DNA of 64,000 bases from an uncultured Sulfitobacter sp. (GCA_947492925.1 CANLOQ010000002.1:806001-870000), one strand, 5' to 3'; positions 1-8,450 are shown, counted from the stretch's first letter. Numbers and translations: made by a program. Notes: a model not told the origin generated them from the letters alone.

Positions 1-807
1 TTCTATGATCCGATGATTGCCAAGGTCATTGTCCACGGGCCCACACGCGACGTGGCGCTGGCAAAGCTGCGCGCGGCGCTGGCGGATTGTCAGGTGGGCG
101 GTACGGTCACCAATCTTGCCTTTCTGGGCGCGCTTGCAGGGCATGCGGGCTTTGGGCGCGGGGACGTGGACACCGGGCTGATCGCGCGCGACATTGATGC
201 GCTGACGGCAGTGCCGCAGGTGCAGGCGCGCCATGTGGCGGTGGCCGGGATGGCGGCGCTTGGGCTGCGGGCGACTGGACCGGAGACCGGGTTTCACCTG
301 TGGCGGCCTTTGCGTCGGTCGGTAACGCTGGCACAGGGGGATGCGCTGCACGAATTGCAGGTGCGCGTGGCCGGACCGGACCGGCAGGTCTGGACCGTGG
401 GTGCGGATGAGGTTGTGGCGGAGCGCCACAGCGAGGACTGGGTGCTGGACGGGATGCCCGCGCCGGATGTTGCGGTGACCGGCGGTGTTGTGACGGTATT
501 TGCAGGATACGGCATGGCGTTTGACGTGGTTGATCCGCTGGAGCGCGCGACAGGTACAGCCGGAGACGGCAATCTGATTGAGGCCCCGATGCCCGGACTT
601 GTGCGCGCGGTGGATGCCCGCGTGGGTCAGAAAGTCAGTGCCGGGGACCGTCTGGCGGTGCTGGAGGCGATGAAGATGGAACACGCGCTGCTGGCCGCGC
701 GCGACGGTATCGTGGCCGAGGTGATGGCCGCGGAAGGGGATCAGGTGGAAGCCGGTGCCGCGCTTGTGCGGCTAGAGGCGGATGCGGCGGCGGAGGACGC
801 GGCATGA
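1..807 (+). CDS. Methylcrotonyl-CoA carboxylase biotin-containing (alpha) subunit, C-terminal part
   Basis: The reading frame is open from base 1, so the N-terminus lies outside the window; 268 residues remain. The first residues (FYDPMIAKVIVHG) match the end of a biotin carboxylase domain. The last ~75 residues form a biotinyl/lipoyl carrier domain with the motif EAMKMEH; the lysine to be biotinylated is residue 225 of the fragment. The family carboxylates 3-methylcrotonyl-CoA (or a similar acyl-CoA) with ATP and bicarbonate. The neighbours HMG-CoA lyase and an enoyl-CoA hydratase make the leucine-pathway enzyme (LiuD/MccA) the most likely identity; propionyl-CoA carboxylase alpha is the alternative. 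The stop overlaps the next start (ATGA), indicating one operon. Confidence 0.88.
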   Translation, partial: FYDPMIAKVIVHGPTRDVALAKLRAALADCQVGGTVTNLAFLGALAGHAGFGRGDVDTGLIARDIDALTAVPQVQARHVAVAGMAALGLRATGPETGFHLWRPLRRSVTLAQGDALHELQVRVAGPDRQVWTVGADEVVAERHSEDWVLDGMPAPDVAVTGGVVTVFAGYGMAFDVVDPLERATGTAGDGNLIEAPMPGLVRAVDARVGQKVSAGDRLAVLEAMKMEHALLAARDGIVAEVMAAEGDQVEAGAALVRLEADAAAEDAA

Positions 808-1469
808 TCACCCTGCATCACTGTCCGCAGACGCGCTCCATGCGAAGCCTTTGGTTGCTGCATGAGCTGGGGGTTGAGTTTCAGGTGCGGACATATCCGT
901 TTGACCGGTCCCTGCGCGATCCGGCCTATCTGAGCCTGTCGCCTGCGGGCCGGGTGCCTGCGCTGGAGATCGAGGGCGAGCGGATGTTCGAGACCGGGGC
1001 GATCACCCAGTATTTGTGCGAGCGGTTCAGCCCCGACCGCATGGGGCGGTCGGTGGGATCGCCCGACCGGATGGCGTGGTTGGTGTGGCTGCATTTTGCC
1101 GAGACGGTCAGTCAGCATACCGCCGCATTGACGCAGCAGCATGTCGCACTGCGGGAGGACGCGATGCGCAGCCCGATTGTGATGAAACTGGAAGCGGCAC
1201 GGGTGGGCAAATGCTATGATGCCATTGAGGCGCGGTTGAGCACGCCTTTGGAGAACCGGGACTATCTGTTGACCAGCGGGTTTTCGGCGGCGGATATTTC
1301 TGTGGGGCAGGCGGTTTACATGTCACAGTTCTTTGTCACGCTGGAGCGGCATCCGGCGGTGGCGGATTGGTACGCGCGGATCACCGAGCGGGAGAGTTTT
1401 CAGCGGGCGTTGCCCGGGGGAGACGGGATTTACGGGCAGGCGTTTTATGAGCCCTGGCCGGTGACCTGA
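804..1469 (+). CDS. Glutathione S-transferase family protein
   Basis: This 221-residue cytosolic GST-like protein has an N-terminal thioredoxin-like half (about residues 1-80; CPQTRSMRSLWLLHELG near the N-terminus and GRVPALEI before a helix containing ETGAITQYL) and an all-helical C-terminal half. The length is normal for the family. The start overlaps the stop of the carboxylase gene by four bases, so it is translated with the leucine-degradation genes. The family conjugates or otherwise uses glutathione; the substrate cannot be read from the sequence. A role in handling reactive acyl-CoA or aldehyde by-products is only inferred from context. Confidence 0.85.
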   Translation: MITLHHCPQTRSMRSLWLLHELGVEFQVRTYPFDRSLRDPAYLSLSPAGRVPALEIEGERMFETGAITQYLCERFSPDRMGRSVGSPDRMAWLVWLHFAETVSQHTAALTQQHVALREDAMRSPIVMKLEAARVGKCYDAIEARLSTPLENRDYLLTSGFSAADISVGQAVYMSQFFVTLERHPAVADWYARITERESFQRALPGGDGIYGQAFYEPWPVT

Positions 1470-1520
1470 GGCAGATGTTGCTGTGAGTTATAGTGGAAAG
1501 ATGAAGCCGGGGGGTGGCGT

Positions 1521-2378
1521 ATGAACTTGGGGCCGTGTGAGATTTTCGAGGTGGGCCCGCGCGACGGGTTGCAGAACGAGGCGGGAGAGATTTCTGTCGA
1601 CGACAAGGTGGCGCTGGTGGACCGGTTGTCGCAGGCGGGGTTCCGGCGGATTGAATGCGCGTCCTTTGTCAGTCCGAAGTGGGTGCCTCAGATGGCGGGA
1701 TCGGGGGCTGTGATGGCGGCGATCCGGCGGGTGGACGGCGTGCGCTATGCAGCGTTGACACCCAACATGCGCGGCTACGAGGATGCGGTGGCAGCGGGGG
1801 CGGATGAGATTGCTGTTTTCGGTTCTGCCTCTGAAGGGTTCAGCCGGAAGAACATCAACGCCAGCATTGCGGAAAGTCTGGAGCGGTTTGCGCCGATCCT
1901 GGAAGAGGCGCGCCATGTGGATCTGCCGGTGCGGGGGTATGTGTCTTGTGTGGTGGCCTGCCCCTATGACGGGGCGGTGGAGCCGGCGGCGGTGGCGTCT
2001 GTGGCTGACAGGCTTTTTGCGATGGGGTGTTATGAGATATCGCTCGGCGATACCATTGGTGCGGGCACGCCCGACAGCATAGCGCGGATGCTGCTGGCGG
2101 TGCGGGATGTGGTGCCTGTTGGACGGTTGGCGGGGCATTACCATGACACGGACGGCAGGGCGCTGGACAATATTGATGCGTCGTTGTCGTTGGGCGTGCG
2201 GGTCTTTGATGCGGCTGTGGGTGGTTTGGGCGGATGCCCTTACGCGCCGGGCGCGTCGGGCAATGTGGCGACCGAAGCGGTACACGCGCATCTGAGCGCG
2301 CTGGGCTATGACACCGGGCTGGATGCGGATGTGCTGGCGGCGGCGGCGGACATGGCACGGGGGATGCGCAGTGTTTGA
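1521..2378 (+). CDS. mvaB: Hydroxymethylglutaryl-CoA lyase
   Basis: This 285-residue TIM-barrel enzyme of the HMGL-like family cleaves 3-hydroxy-3-methylglutaryl-CoA to acetoacetate and acetyl-CoA, the last step of leucine breakdown. Visible signatures are VGPRDGLQNE at residues 11-20 (catalytic Arg/Asp region), the metal-site motif GHYHDTDGRA, and the glycine-rich loop GGLGGCPYAPGASGN with the active-site cysteine. The length is typical for bacterial HMG-CoA lyase. A G-rich ribosome site lies just before the ATG. Its 3' end overlaps the following hydratase by eight bases. In liu nomenclature it would be liuE. Confidence 0.93.
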   Translation: MNLGPCEIFEVGPRDGLQNEAGEISVDDKVALVDRLSQAGFRRIECASFVSPKWVPQMAGSGAVMAAIRRVDGVRYAALTPNMRGYEDAVAAGADEIAVFGSASEGFSRKNINASIAESLERFAPILEEARHVDLPVRGYVSCVVACPYDGAVEPAAVASVADRLFAMGCYEISLGDTIGAGTPDSIARMLLAVRDVVPVGRLAGHYHDTDGRALDNIDASLSLGVRVFDAAVGGLGGCPYAPGASGNVATEAVHAHLSALGYDTGLDADVLAAAADMARGMRSV

Positions 2379-3153
2379 GACCATCGGGATTGAGGTTGAT
2401 GCGCGCGGTGTTGCCACGCTGACGCTGGACCGGGCGGACAAACACAACGCGATGTCGGCGCAGATGCTGGCCGAGTTGACGCAGGCGGCGGCTGAACTGG
2501 GTGCGGATGAGGCGGTGCGGGTCGTGGTGCTGACCGGGGCAGGAAAGAGCTTTTGCGCCGGCGGCGATCTGGGCTGGATGCGTGATCAACGCGACATGGA
2601 TGCCGCGACACGTGCGGCGGAGGCGGGCAAGCTGGCCACGATGCTGGGGGCGCTGAATACGCTGCCGAAACCGCTGATCGGGCGGGTGCAGGGCAATGCC
2701 TTTGGCGGCGGCGTCGGCATGGTAAGCGTCTGTGATGTGGCTGTGGGTGTGGATACGCTCAAGATGGGGCTGACCGAGACGCGGCTGGGGATTATTCCGG
2801 CGACCATCGGCCCTTACGTGATTGCGCGCATGGGCGAGGGACGTGCGCGGCGGGTGTTCATGTCGGGCAGGCTGTTTGGGGCGGAGGAGGCTGTCGATTT
2901 GGGTTTGCTGGCGCGGGCAGTGCCGGTGGATGATCTGGACGCTGCAGTGGAGCGGGAGGTTGTGCCCTATCTGTCCTGCGCGCCGGGTGCGGTGGCGGCC
3001 GCGAAAAAGCTGGCGCTGGATCTGGGCGGGCTTGCATCGGAAGAGGCGGTGGCGATGTCGATTGCCGCACTCAGCGCGCGCTGGGAAACGGAAGAGGCGG
3101 CGGAAGGGATTGGGGCGTTTTTTGACAAGCGGAAAGCGGCGTGGATGGTCTGA
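2371..3153 (+). CDS. Enoyl-CoA hydratase/isomerase, probable methylglutaconyl-CoA hydratase
   Basis: This crotonase-fold protein has 260 residues when started at the GTG at 2371, which overlaps the end of the lyase gene; longer in-frame starts only run into the lyase reading frame. Crotonase signatures include SFCAGGDLGWM (oxyanion hole), GNAFGGGVGM and TETRLGIIPA with the catalytic Glu region. Position directly after HMG-CoA lyase in a liu cluster suggests that it hydrates 3-methylglutaconyl-CoA to HMG-CoA (LiuC role). The general family call is secure; the exact substrate is inferred from context. Confidence 0.87.
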   Translation: MFETIGIEVDARGVATLTLDRADKHNAMSAQMLAELTQAAAELGADEAVRVVVLTGAGKSFCAGGDLGWMRDQRDMDAATRAAEAGKLATMLGALNTLPKPLIGRVQGNAFGGGVGMVSVCDVAVGVDTLKMGLTETRLGIIPATIGPYVIARMGEGRARRVFMSGRLFGAEEAVDLGLLARAVPVDDLDAAVEREVVPYLSCAPGAVAAAKKLALDLGGLASEEAVAMSIAALSARWETEEAAEGIGAFFDKRKAAWMV

Positions 3154-3158
3154 GGTCG

Positions 3159-3187
3159 AAGTCCGCAATGCGGGATGAAACGGACTT
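3159..3187. other. Inverted repeat downstream of the liu cluster
   Basis: Perfect 7-base arms AAGTCCG (3159-3165) and CGGACTT (3181-3187) surround a 15-base loop just after the hydratase stop. There is no T-tract, so it is a weak terminator candidate at best. The remaining bases to 3283 hold no gene that I can support. Confidence 0.4.
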
Positions 3188-3283
3188 AAGTCATGTCTCA
3201 ACCAATGGCCGCTTTATTGAAGCCGAAGGTCCAGTGTAGAGTGCACCGTGGGCGGAATAGATGCTCATTGATGCGCCGGTTGT

Positions 3284-3628
3284 TCATTTTGGCCCAGACA
3301 GAGTTTTCTCCAGAAACTGGACTACATCTACAATCTGGTTCGCCCGCTCTTTCAGTTCTTCGATTTTGTGTTGGATGACGGCGCGCGCGACGTCGCGGTC
3401 GCAACTCTCTGCGGTGGCCTCCACAATTGAGCGCAGGTCAGCGACCGACATACCTGCTTCTCGAGCACCTGCAAAAAACTGAAGCCAGACGAGGCAGTCC
3501 TCTTTGTAGTTGCGATAGCTGTTGGTCTCGCTGTCCCCGACGGTTGAGGTGATGAGGCCATTGCGCTCGTAAAATCGGATCGTGTCCCGACTGACGCCAG
3601 ATTTTTGTGCAAGTTCGCCGATACGCAT
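3284..3628 (-). CDS. MerR family transcriptional regulator
   Basis: This 114-residue regulator begins MRIGELAQKSGVSRDTIRFY, the winged-helix DNA-binding domain typical of MerR proteins (residues 1-70), followed by the dimerisation coiled coil (about 75-110). A GTG directly before the ATG at 3628 could add one residue. The family twists promoter DNA to switch on a divergent or own promoter. Only isolated cysteines are seen and no C-terminal metal-binding cysteine pair, so a metal sensor of the CueR/ZntR kind is unlikely. It is divergent from the oxidoreductase at 3736 with a palindrome between, and probably controls that gene. Confidence 0.88.
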   Translation of the reverse strand: MRIGELAQKSGVSRDTIRFYERNGLITSTVGDSETNSYRNYKEDCLVWLQFFAGAREAGMSVADLRSIVEATAESCDRDVARAVIQHKIEELKERANQIVDVVQFLEKTLSGPK

Positions 3629-3641
3629 CACAAAATCCTAA

Positions 3642-3656
3642 ACCATGAACAATGGT
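3642..3656. promoter_or_regulatory. Palindromic operator candidate for the MerR regulator
   Basis: ACCAT, five bases, ATGGT: a perfect 5+5 inverted repeat in the 107-base divergent intergenic region. Its spacing and place fit a MerR-family site. An ATG at 3652 lies inside it, which argues against the longer start of the oxidoreductase. Confidence 0.55.
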
Positions 3657-3659
3657 CTA

Positions 3660-3687
3660 TTGTTTCTATTTTCACTTCGTTTATATG
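3660..3687 (+). promoter_or_regulatory. Possible promoter of the FAD oxidoreductase
   Basis: TTGTTT at 3660-3665 and TATATG at 3682-3687, spacing 16, lie just downstream of the palindrome and about 50 bases before the ATG. The call rests on the match to -35/-10 consensus only. Confidence 0.35.
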
Positions 3688-3735
3688 CAGCCAAGGACAA
3701 AAATTGCAATCATTTCTGACTTTAGGGCATCGCAC

Positions 3736-4815
3736 ATGGGGAAACGCATTATTATCGTCGGTGGAGGCTATGTGGGCGTACAACTGGCCAAGGCGTTGGA
3801 CAGCAAGGCCGACGTCACGCTGATCGAACCTCGCAGTCATTTTGTCCATGCTCCGGCGATGATCCGTTCGGTGGTCGACCCGCAAGTTTTGGACAAGGCG
3901 TTGATCCCTTACGATGATTTGCTCAGGAATGGTCAGGTTTTGCGCGCACGTGCCAAAAGCATAAGTGCCGCAGGTGTCACACTGGAAGACGGAACCGAAG
4001 TGCCTGGCGATTTCATCGTGGTCGCGACTGGCTCTGACAATGCGATGCCGTTCAAGCCTGCAACAGATAGTATTGAAGCGTTTCGCGCGGACAGCGCGCG
4101 TATTCACAAGATGCTGGAAGCCGCGCAGAGCGTGGCCATTGTTGGCGCGGGGGCGGTCGGGACAGAATTGGCGGGCGAAATCGCACATTTCATGCCAGGC
4201 AAGAAGGTGACGTTGATTTCGTCAGAGCCGTCATTGTTCCCGAACATGCCTTCAAAACTCGGTACAGCCCTACACGGTAAACTCAGTGATGCCGGCGTAA
4301 CGACGATCTTTGGTGCGCGTGCCAAGAACCTTGAAAGCATGACAGAACCTTATGCCGGTGAGCTTCACTTGAGTAATGGCGAAAGTATTGCGGCCGATCT
4401 TATTTTCCCCGTTATCGGATCTCGAGCCAAGTCGGCCATTCTTGAGACGCTGCCCGGCATCACCAAAGGTGCTGCCAATAGGGTCACAACTGACCCGTGG
4501 ATGCGCCCTTCTGACTTGCCGAATGTTTTTGCGGCTGGAGATGTGGCAGAGGCCGGAGATGCGATGACAATCGTCGCGGTCAGCCGCCAAACACCTTGGA
4601 TGGAAAAGATGCTGACGTCGCTGGCCAACGGCAAAAAGGTCGAGGAAATGGCCGAATACAAGCCGTGGAAAAAAGCGCCCTTTTTAGTGCCGTTGGGGCC
4701 AAAGAAGGGGAACTCTTATCTTGTTATGTTCACCGCCGGGGATACGATAACATCCCTCATGAAAGGCAAGGACCTATTTGTTTCGAAATACCGGAAGATG
4801 TTGAACAGGACCTAA
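3736..4815 (+). CDS. FAD/NAD(P)-dependent oxidoreductase (AIF2/FSP1-like, NDH-2-related)
   Basis: This 359-residue pyridine nucleotide-disulfide oxidoreductase fold protein starts with the FAD-binding Rossmann motif RIIIVGGGYVGVQLAKAL, has a second NAD(P)-binding motif VAIVGAGAVGTELAGE near the middle, and a C-terminal FAD contact VFAAGDVAE. There is no redox-active CxxxxC pair, so it resembles AIF/FSP1 or single-subunit NADH:quinone reductases rather than thiol reductases. ATG 3736 was chosen because the earlier in-frame ATG at 3652 lies in the operator. Base composition is visibly less GC-rich than the flanking liu and nuo genes, suggesting acquisition by transfer. The likely reaction is NAD(P)H oxidation with a quinone or other acceptor. 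Confidence 0.82.
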   Translation: MGKRIIIVGGGYVGVQLAKALDSKADVTLIEPRSHFVHAPAMIRSVVDPQVLDKALIPYDDLLRNGQVLRARAKSISAAGVTLEDGTEVPGDFIVVATGSDNAMPFKPATDSIEAFRADSARIHKMLEAAQSVAIVGAGAVGTELAGEIAHFMPGKKVTLISSEPSLFPNMPSKLGTALHGKLSDAGVTTIFGARAKNLESMTEPYAGELHLSNGESIAADLIFPVIGSRAKSAILETLPGITKGAANRVTTDPWMRPSDLPNVFAAGDVAEAGDAMTIVAVSRQTPWMEKMLTSLANGKKVEEMAEYKPWKKAPFLVPLGPKKGNSYLVMFTAGDTITSLMKGKDLFVSKYRKMLNRT

Positions 4816-5003
4816 GGCGGCCCATGCCCCAGATCAGTGACTTACCCGCGAGACCAATCAGTTTTTTTGCGTAAACCTGAATGATCGCAGGCGACATTCG
4901 CTGCATTGCAGAAAATCGGCAACCTGGTCTCCTCGTAGCCATTCGCTTGTTCGCCACCTGACAATGTGTCGCCCCCGCGACACCATTCCTCACCCACATC
5001 CCG

Positions 5004-5032
5004 TTGACCCTCCGGCCTCATGGGTTTAGACC
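5004..5032 (+). promoter_or_regulatory. Possible nuo operon promoter
   Basis: TTGACC (5004-5009), a 17-base spacer, then TAGACC (5027-5032). The -35 match is good and the -10 match weak. It lies 68 bases before the nuoA start. Speculative. Confidence 0.3.
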
Positions 5033-5088
5033 CAAATCAACGTCTGTACTGCCATCCTCTCAGCCAAGCCTCTGAGGGGCAAAGCCAA

Positions 5089-5094
5089 AAGGAG
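5089..5094 (+). promoter_or_regulatory. Ribosome binding site that fixes the TTG start of nuoA
   Basis: AAGGAG with a six-base gap before TTG at 5101. No ATG sits at a comparable distance, and the TTG start gives the normal NuoA length. Confidence 0.7.
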
Positions 5095-5100
5095 CCTCCC

Positions 5101-5466
5101 TTGGACGAAATGCTTCGGGAATACCTGCCGATCCTTGTTTTTCTGGCCGTTGCCATCGGATTGGGCCTTGTTCTGATCCTTGCTGCGGTGGTGATTGCGG
5201 TGCGCAATCCTGATCCGGAAAAGGTGTCGGCCTATGAGTGCGGGTTCAACGCCTTTGACGATGCGCGGATGAAGTTCGACGTGCGCTTCTATCTTGTGTC
5301 GATTCTGTTCATCATCTTTGATCTGGAAATTGCGTTCCTGTTCCCTTGGGCTGTGGCGTTCAAGGACATATCTATGGTTGGGTTCTGGTCGATGATGGTG
5401 TTCCTTGGAGTGCTTACGGCCGGTTTCGCCTATGAGTGGAAAAAAGGAGCGCTGGAATGGCAGTAA
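5101..5466 (+). CDS. nuoA: NADH-quinone oxidoreductase subunit A
   Basis: First subunit of complex I, 121 residues from a TTG start preceded by AAGGAG; this equals the usual NuoA length, whereas the upstream ATG at 5020 would add 27 unusual residues. It has three membrane helices. The conserved loop [10 protein letters not shown] followed by [18 protein letters not shown] is the family signature; this loop sits at the quinone-site entrance near NuoD and NuoH. The subunit is part of the proton-pumping membrane arm. Its end overlaps the nuoB start by ten bases. Confidence 0.95.
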   Translation: MDEMLREYLPILVFLAVAIGLGLVLILAAVVIAVRNPDPEKVSAYECGFNAFDDARMKFDVRFYLVSILFIIFDLEIAFLFPWAVAFKDISMVGFWSMMVFLGVLTAGFAYEWKKGALEWQ

Positions 5467-6002
5467 CGGACGCAGGTGTCGCGGGCGGCCATAAGGCCGG
5501 TCCTGACCGCGAGGTTGCCACGCAGGAGCTGAATGCGGCCTTGCAGGACAAGGGTTTTCTGGTCACGTCGAGCGCCGATGTGATCAACTGGGCGCGCACG
5601 GGGTCGCTGCACTGGATGACATTCGGTCTGGCGTGTTGTGCGGTTGAGATGATGCACACCTCAATGCCGCGCTATGATCTGGAACGGTTCGGGACTGCAC
5701 CGCGCGCCAGCCCGCGCCAGTCGGATCTGATGATCGTGGCCGGTACGCTGACCAACAAGATGGCACCGGCGCTGCGCAAGGTCTATGACCAGATGCCCGA
5801 GCCGCGCTATGTGATTTCGATGGGATCCTGCGCGAACGGTGGGGGATACTATCACTACAGCTATTCCGTGGTGCGTGGCTGTGACCGGATCGTGCCGGTG
5901 GATATCTATGTGCCGGGTTGCCCGCCGACGGCGGAGGCGCTGCTTTATGGTATCCTGCAACTGCAGAAAAAGATGCGCCGGACAGGGACGATTGTGCGAT
6001 GA
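5457..6002 (+). CDS. nuoB: NADH-quinone oxidoreductase subunit B
   Basis: This 181-residue subunit (PSST homologue) holds the terminal [4Fe-4S] cluster N2, which reduces quinone. Ligand cysteines are visible as the adjacent pair C60-C61 in [10 protein letters not shown]125 in [10 protein letters not shown] and C155 in [13 protein letters not shown] 5457 was chosen over an upstream in-frame ATG at 5436 because of the AGGAG just before it and the match to family length. It overlaps nuoA. The arginine- and proline-rich stretch after residue 70 is normal for the subunit. Confidence 0.96.
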   Translation: MAVTDAGVAGGHKAGPDREVATQELNAALQDKGFLVTSSADVINWARTGSLHWMTFGLACCAVEMMHTSMPRYDLERFGTAPRASPRQSDLMIVAGTLTNKMAPALRKVYDQMPEPRYVISMGSCANGGGYYHYSYSVVRGCDRIVPVDIYVPGCPPTAEALLYGILQLQKKMRRTGTIVR

Positions 6003-6027
6003 CCCGCGCGTCTGAAAGGAATGTACG

Positions 6028-6633
6028 ATGAGTGACGCGCTGCAAGAACTCGGGTCCTATATCGAGGCGAAGCGCCCCGATTGTGTGCTGGCGTGGGACG
6101 TCACGCAAGGCGAGCTGAACGTGAATGTGACGCTGGCGAATATTGCGGGATTGGTTGAGTTTCTGAAAGGGGATGCGACCTGCCGGTTTTCGACGCTCGT
6201 GGATATCACGGCGGTGGATTACGCAGGGCGGGCCAAGCGGTTTGACGTGGTCTATCACCTGCTGAGCATGTACCAGAACCACCGCATCCGTCTGCGGGTT
6301 GCCGTGCGTGAAAAGGATATGGTGCCATCGTTGACGGATGTGCACCCCAGTGCCAACTGGTTCGAGCGGGAAGTGTTCGATATGTTCGGCATCCTGTTCT
6401 CTGGCCATCCTGACCTGCGGCGCATCCTGACGGACTATGGATTTCGCGGCTATCCATTGCGCAAGGATTTTCCGACCACGGGTTATACCGAGGTGCGGTA
6501 TGACGAGGTTGAAAAGCGGGTTGTCTATGAGCCTGTGAGCCTTGTGCAGGAATACCGGCAGTTTGATTTCATGTCACCTTGGGAGGGTGCGGAATACATC
6601 CTGCCGGGGGATGACAAGGCGGAGGCGAAGTAG
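6028..6633 (+). CDS. nuoC: NADH-quinone oxidoreductase subunit C
   Basis: This 201-residue 30 kDa subunit of the peripheral arm has no cofactor and joins NuoD to the rest of the arm. The signature [14 protein letters not shown]-like segment is seen as [15 protein letters not shown], followed by [27 protein letters not shown] lies eight bases before the ATG. NuoC and NuoD are separate here, unlike the fused NuoCD of E. coli. The stop TAG shares its G with the GTG of a tiny following gene. Confidence 0.96.
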   Translation: MSDALQELGSYIEAKRPDCVLAWDVTQGELNVNVTLANIAGLVEFLKGDATCRFSTLVDITAVDYAGRAKRFDVVYHLLSMYQNHRIRLRVAVREKDMVPSLTDVHPSANWFEREVFDMFGILFSGHPDLRRILTDYGFRGYPLRKDFPTTGYTEVRYDEVEKRVVYEPVSLVQEYRQFDFMSPWEGAEYILPGDDKAEAK

Positions 6634-6806
6634 TGGGGGGCGTGTGGTGGTTGATCTTGTCTGCATTGACGGCGATCCCCATGCTGAAACTGCTGCCGTT
6701 CTTCGGCATTAACAAATACTGGGCTGCGGCCTGTCTGGTCCCGTTTGGCACGATTGCCTTGCTGTGGTGGATGGGTCTGAAGCTGCAAGAATTGGAGAAG
6801 CTATGA
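6633..6806 (+). CDS. Small membrane protein in the nuo operon (57 aa)
   Basis: A GTG start overlaps the nuoC stop by one base, and the stop overlaps the next small gene (ATGA). The product has 57 residues: a first hydrophobic helix (about 4-25), a short polar turn with FGINKY, a second helix (about 30-47) and the end KLQELEKL. It would be a two-helix inner-membrane protein. I do not recognise a named family. The perfect fit between nuoC and nuoD without intergenic DNA argues for a real gene. It may be a complex I assembly or accessory peptide (inference). Confidence 0.65.
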   Translation: MGGVWWLILSALTAIPMLKLLPFFGINKYWAAACLVPFGTIALLWWMGLKLQELEKL

Positions 6807-6925
6807 TTGCCTTTCTGGATGAGTTGATGGCCAAGCTGTTTGGTGCCCGTGACAACGTCGCGATCCCGGTGCGGGTGGATGAAGGTGAGCGGCGTGGAAA
6901 CGACGTGATGAAAGGGCGAAAGTGA
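6803..6925 (+). CDS. Small soluble protein in the nuo operon (40 aa)
   Basis: The frame runs from ATG 6803, overlapping the preceding stop, to TGA 6923-6925, overlapping the nuoD start (TGATG). The 40-residue product has an amphipathic beginning ([18 protein letters not shown]) and a charged, arginine-rich end. No family is recognised. It could serve mainly to couple translation into nuoD, or encode a short accessory peptide; the tight overlaps on both sides support translation. Confidence 0.5.
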   Translation: MIAFLDELMAKLFGARDNVAIPVRVDEGERRGNDVMKGRK

Positions 6926-8169
6926 TGGACGGCGATATTCGCGTCAACACATACGATGACGGATCGAAAGACGCGCTGACCGGCGAGCAGCAGATCCGTA
7001 ACTTCAACATCAACTTTGGCCCGCAACACCCTGCTGCGCATGGTGTTTTGCGCCTTGTGCTGGAGCTGGACGGCGAGATTGTCGAGCGGTGTGATCCGCA
7101 CATCGGTCTGCTGCACCGGGGCACCGAAAAGCTGATGGAGAGCCGGACGTATCTGCAGAACCTGCCGTATTTCGACCGGCTGGATTACGTGGCCCCTATG
7201 AATCAGGAGCATGCGTGGTGTCTGGCGATTGAAAAACTGACGGGCACCGAGGTGCCGCGCCGTGCGTCGCTGATCCGCGTTTTGTTTTGCGAGATCGGGC
7301 GGGTGCTGAACCACTTGTTGAACGTGACCACGCAGGCTTTGGACGTGGGCGCGCTGACGCCGCCGCTCTGGGGTTTTGAAGAGCGCGAGCAGTTGATGGT
7401 TTTCTACGAGCGTGTCTGCGGGGCGCGTCTGCACGCGGCCTATTTCCGGCCCGGTGGTGTGCATCAGGACCTGCCGAAAGGTCTGCTTGAGGATATTGAG
7501 GCCTGGGCCGATCAGTTCATGACCAAATTCATGGTCGATATCGACGAGTTGCTGACGGAAAACCGCATCTTCAAACAGCGCAACGTCGACATCGGTGTTG
7601 TGAGCGAAGAGGATATTCTGAACTACGGCTTTTCCGGCGTGATGGTGCGCGGGTCCGGCCTTGCGTGGGATTTGCGCCGTGCGCAGCCCTATGAATGCTA
7701 CGACGAGTTTGAGTTTGAAATTCCCGTCGGCAAGAATGGCGATTGTTATGACCGCTATCTGTGCCGCATGGAGGAAATGCGGCAGTCGGTAAAGATCATC
7801 CGGCAGGCTTGCGACAAGTTGCGCGCGCCGGACGGGCAGGGCGATATTCTGGCGCGGGGCAAGATCACGCCGCCGTCGCGGACCGCGATGAAGCAGGACA
7901 TGGAAAGCCTGATCCATCACTTCAAGCTTTATACCGAAGGGTTCCACGTGCCTGCGGGCGAAGTGTACTGCGCGGTTGAAGCACCCAAGGGCGAATTTGG
8001 TGTGTATCTGGTAGCGGACGGCACGAACAAGCCTTACCGCGCCAAGCTGCGCGCGCCGGGGTTCCTGCATTTGCAGGCGATGGATTACATCAGCAAAGGC
8101 CATCAACTGGCTGATGTTGCTGCGATTATCGGCACGATGGATGTGGTGTTCGGAGAGATTGACCGGTGA
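6925..8169 (+). CDS. nuoD: NADH-quinone oxidoreductase subunit D
   Basis: This 414-residue 49 kDa subunit is related to the large subunit of NiFe hydrogenases and forms the quinone pocket with NuoB. Visible signatures are [15 protein letters not shown] near residue 30 (His loop at the quinone head), [10 protein letters not shown], and [19 protein letters not shown] just before the ATG could add one residue. The start overlaps the preceding small gene (TGATG), and the stop overlaps the next one. Confidence 0.96.
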   Translation: MDGDIRVNTYDDGSKDALTGEQQIRNFNINFGPQHPAAHGVLRLVLELDGEIVERCDPHIGLLHRGTEKLMESRTYLQNLPYFDRLDYVAPMNQEHAWCLAIEKLTGTEVPRRASLIRVLFCEIGRVLNHLLNVTTQALDVGALTPPLWGFEEREQLMVFYERVCGARLHAAYFRPGGVHQDLPKGLLEDIEAWADQFMTKFMVDIDELLTENRIFKQRNVDIGVVSEEDILNYGFSGVMVRGSGLAWDLRRAQPYECYDEFEFEIPVGKNGDCYDRYLCRMEEMRQSVKIIRQACDKLRAPDGQGDILARGKITPPSRTAMKQDMESLIHHFKLYTEGFHVPAGEVYCAVEAPKGEFGVYLVADGTNKPYRAKLRAPGFLHLQAMDYISKGHQLADVAAIIGTMDVVFGEIDR

Positions 8170-8432
8170 TGCGCTTGCGGGCTGTCGGGTTGTTTTTGCT
8201 GTGCGGTACCGCCGCGATGGCGGAAAATGATCAGAAGGCACAATTGATCGACGCGATGAACGAGAATGGCTGTCAGATGACGACAGCGCAGGCCAATGTT
8301 GTGATGCCCAAGCTTGGCATCGACCGACCGACGGCGATCCGCCTGTCGCGTGAAATGATGGCTGAAGGCATTGCGACCTTTGCCGATGATGAAGAAACGC
8401 TTCTGCTCTTGCCGCCCGCGTGCAAGTCGTAG
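8169..8432 (+). CDS. Small exported protein in the nuo operon
   Basis: This 87-residue protein has an N-terminal signal peptide (hydrophobic stretch to about residue 18, likely cut after AMA before ENDQ) and a small mature domain of about 69 residues with two cysteines (one in ENGCQM, one near the end in PPACKS) that could form a disulfide in the periplasm. It starts in the nuoD stop (GTGATG). No family is recognised. It lies between nuoD and nuoE, and a function in the envelope near complex I is only suggested by position. Confidence 0.68.
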   Translation: MRLRAVGLFLLCGTAAMAENDQKAQLIDAMNENGCQMTTAQANVVMPKLGIDRPTAIRLSREMMAEGIATFADDEETLLLLPPACKS

Positions 8433-8450
8433 GGCGATAGGGACAAGAAT

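Larger units (their letters stand above)
4816..5100. other. Intergenic region upstream of the nuo operon
   Basis: Longest gene-free gap of the window (285 bases). No RNA gene or credible small gene was recognised. It should contain the main promoter of the 21 kb nuo operon; a candidate is listed separately. Confidence 0.6.

Noticed and set aside
1855-3201. 448-residue frame opposite HMG-CoA lyase and the hydratase
   Set aside because: Rich in Arg, Pro and His, no family signature, and fully antisense to two well-supported genes; it reflects high third-position GC.
3652-3735. Longer start for the FAD oxidoreductase
   Set aside because: The upstream ATG lies inside the palindrome and the extra residues precede a normal Rossmann start.
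4596-4874. 92-residue frame overlapping the end of the oxidoreductase
   Set aside because: Lies mostly in another frame of the oxidoreductase gene and shows no family features.
6709-8241. 510-residue antisense frame across nuoD
   Set aside because: Mirrors nuoD codon structure and has no recognisable domain.
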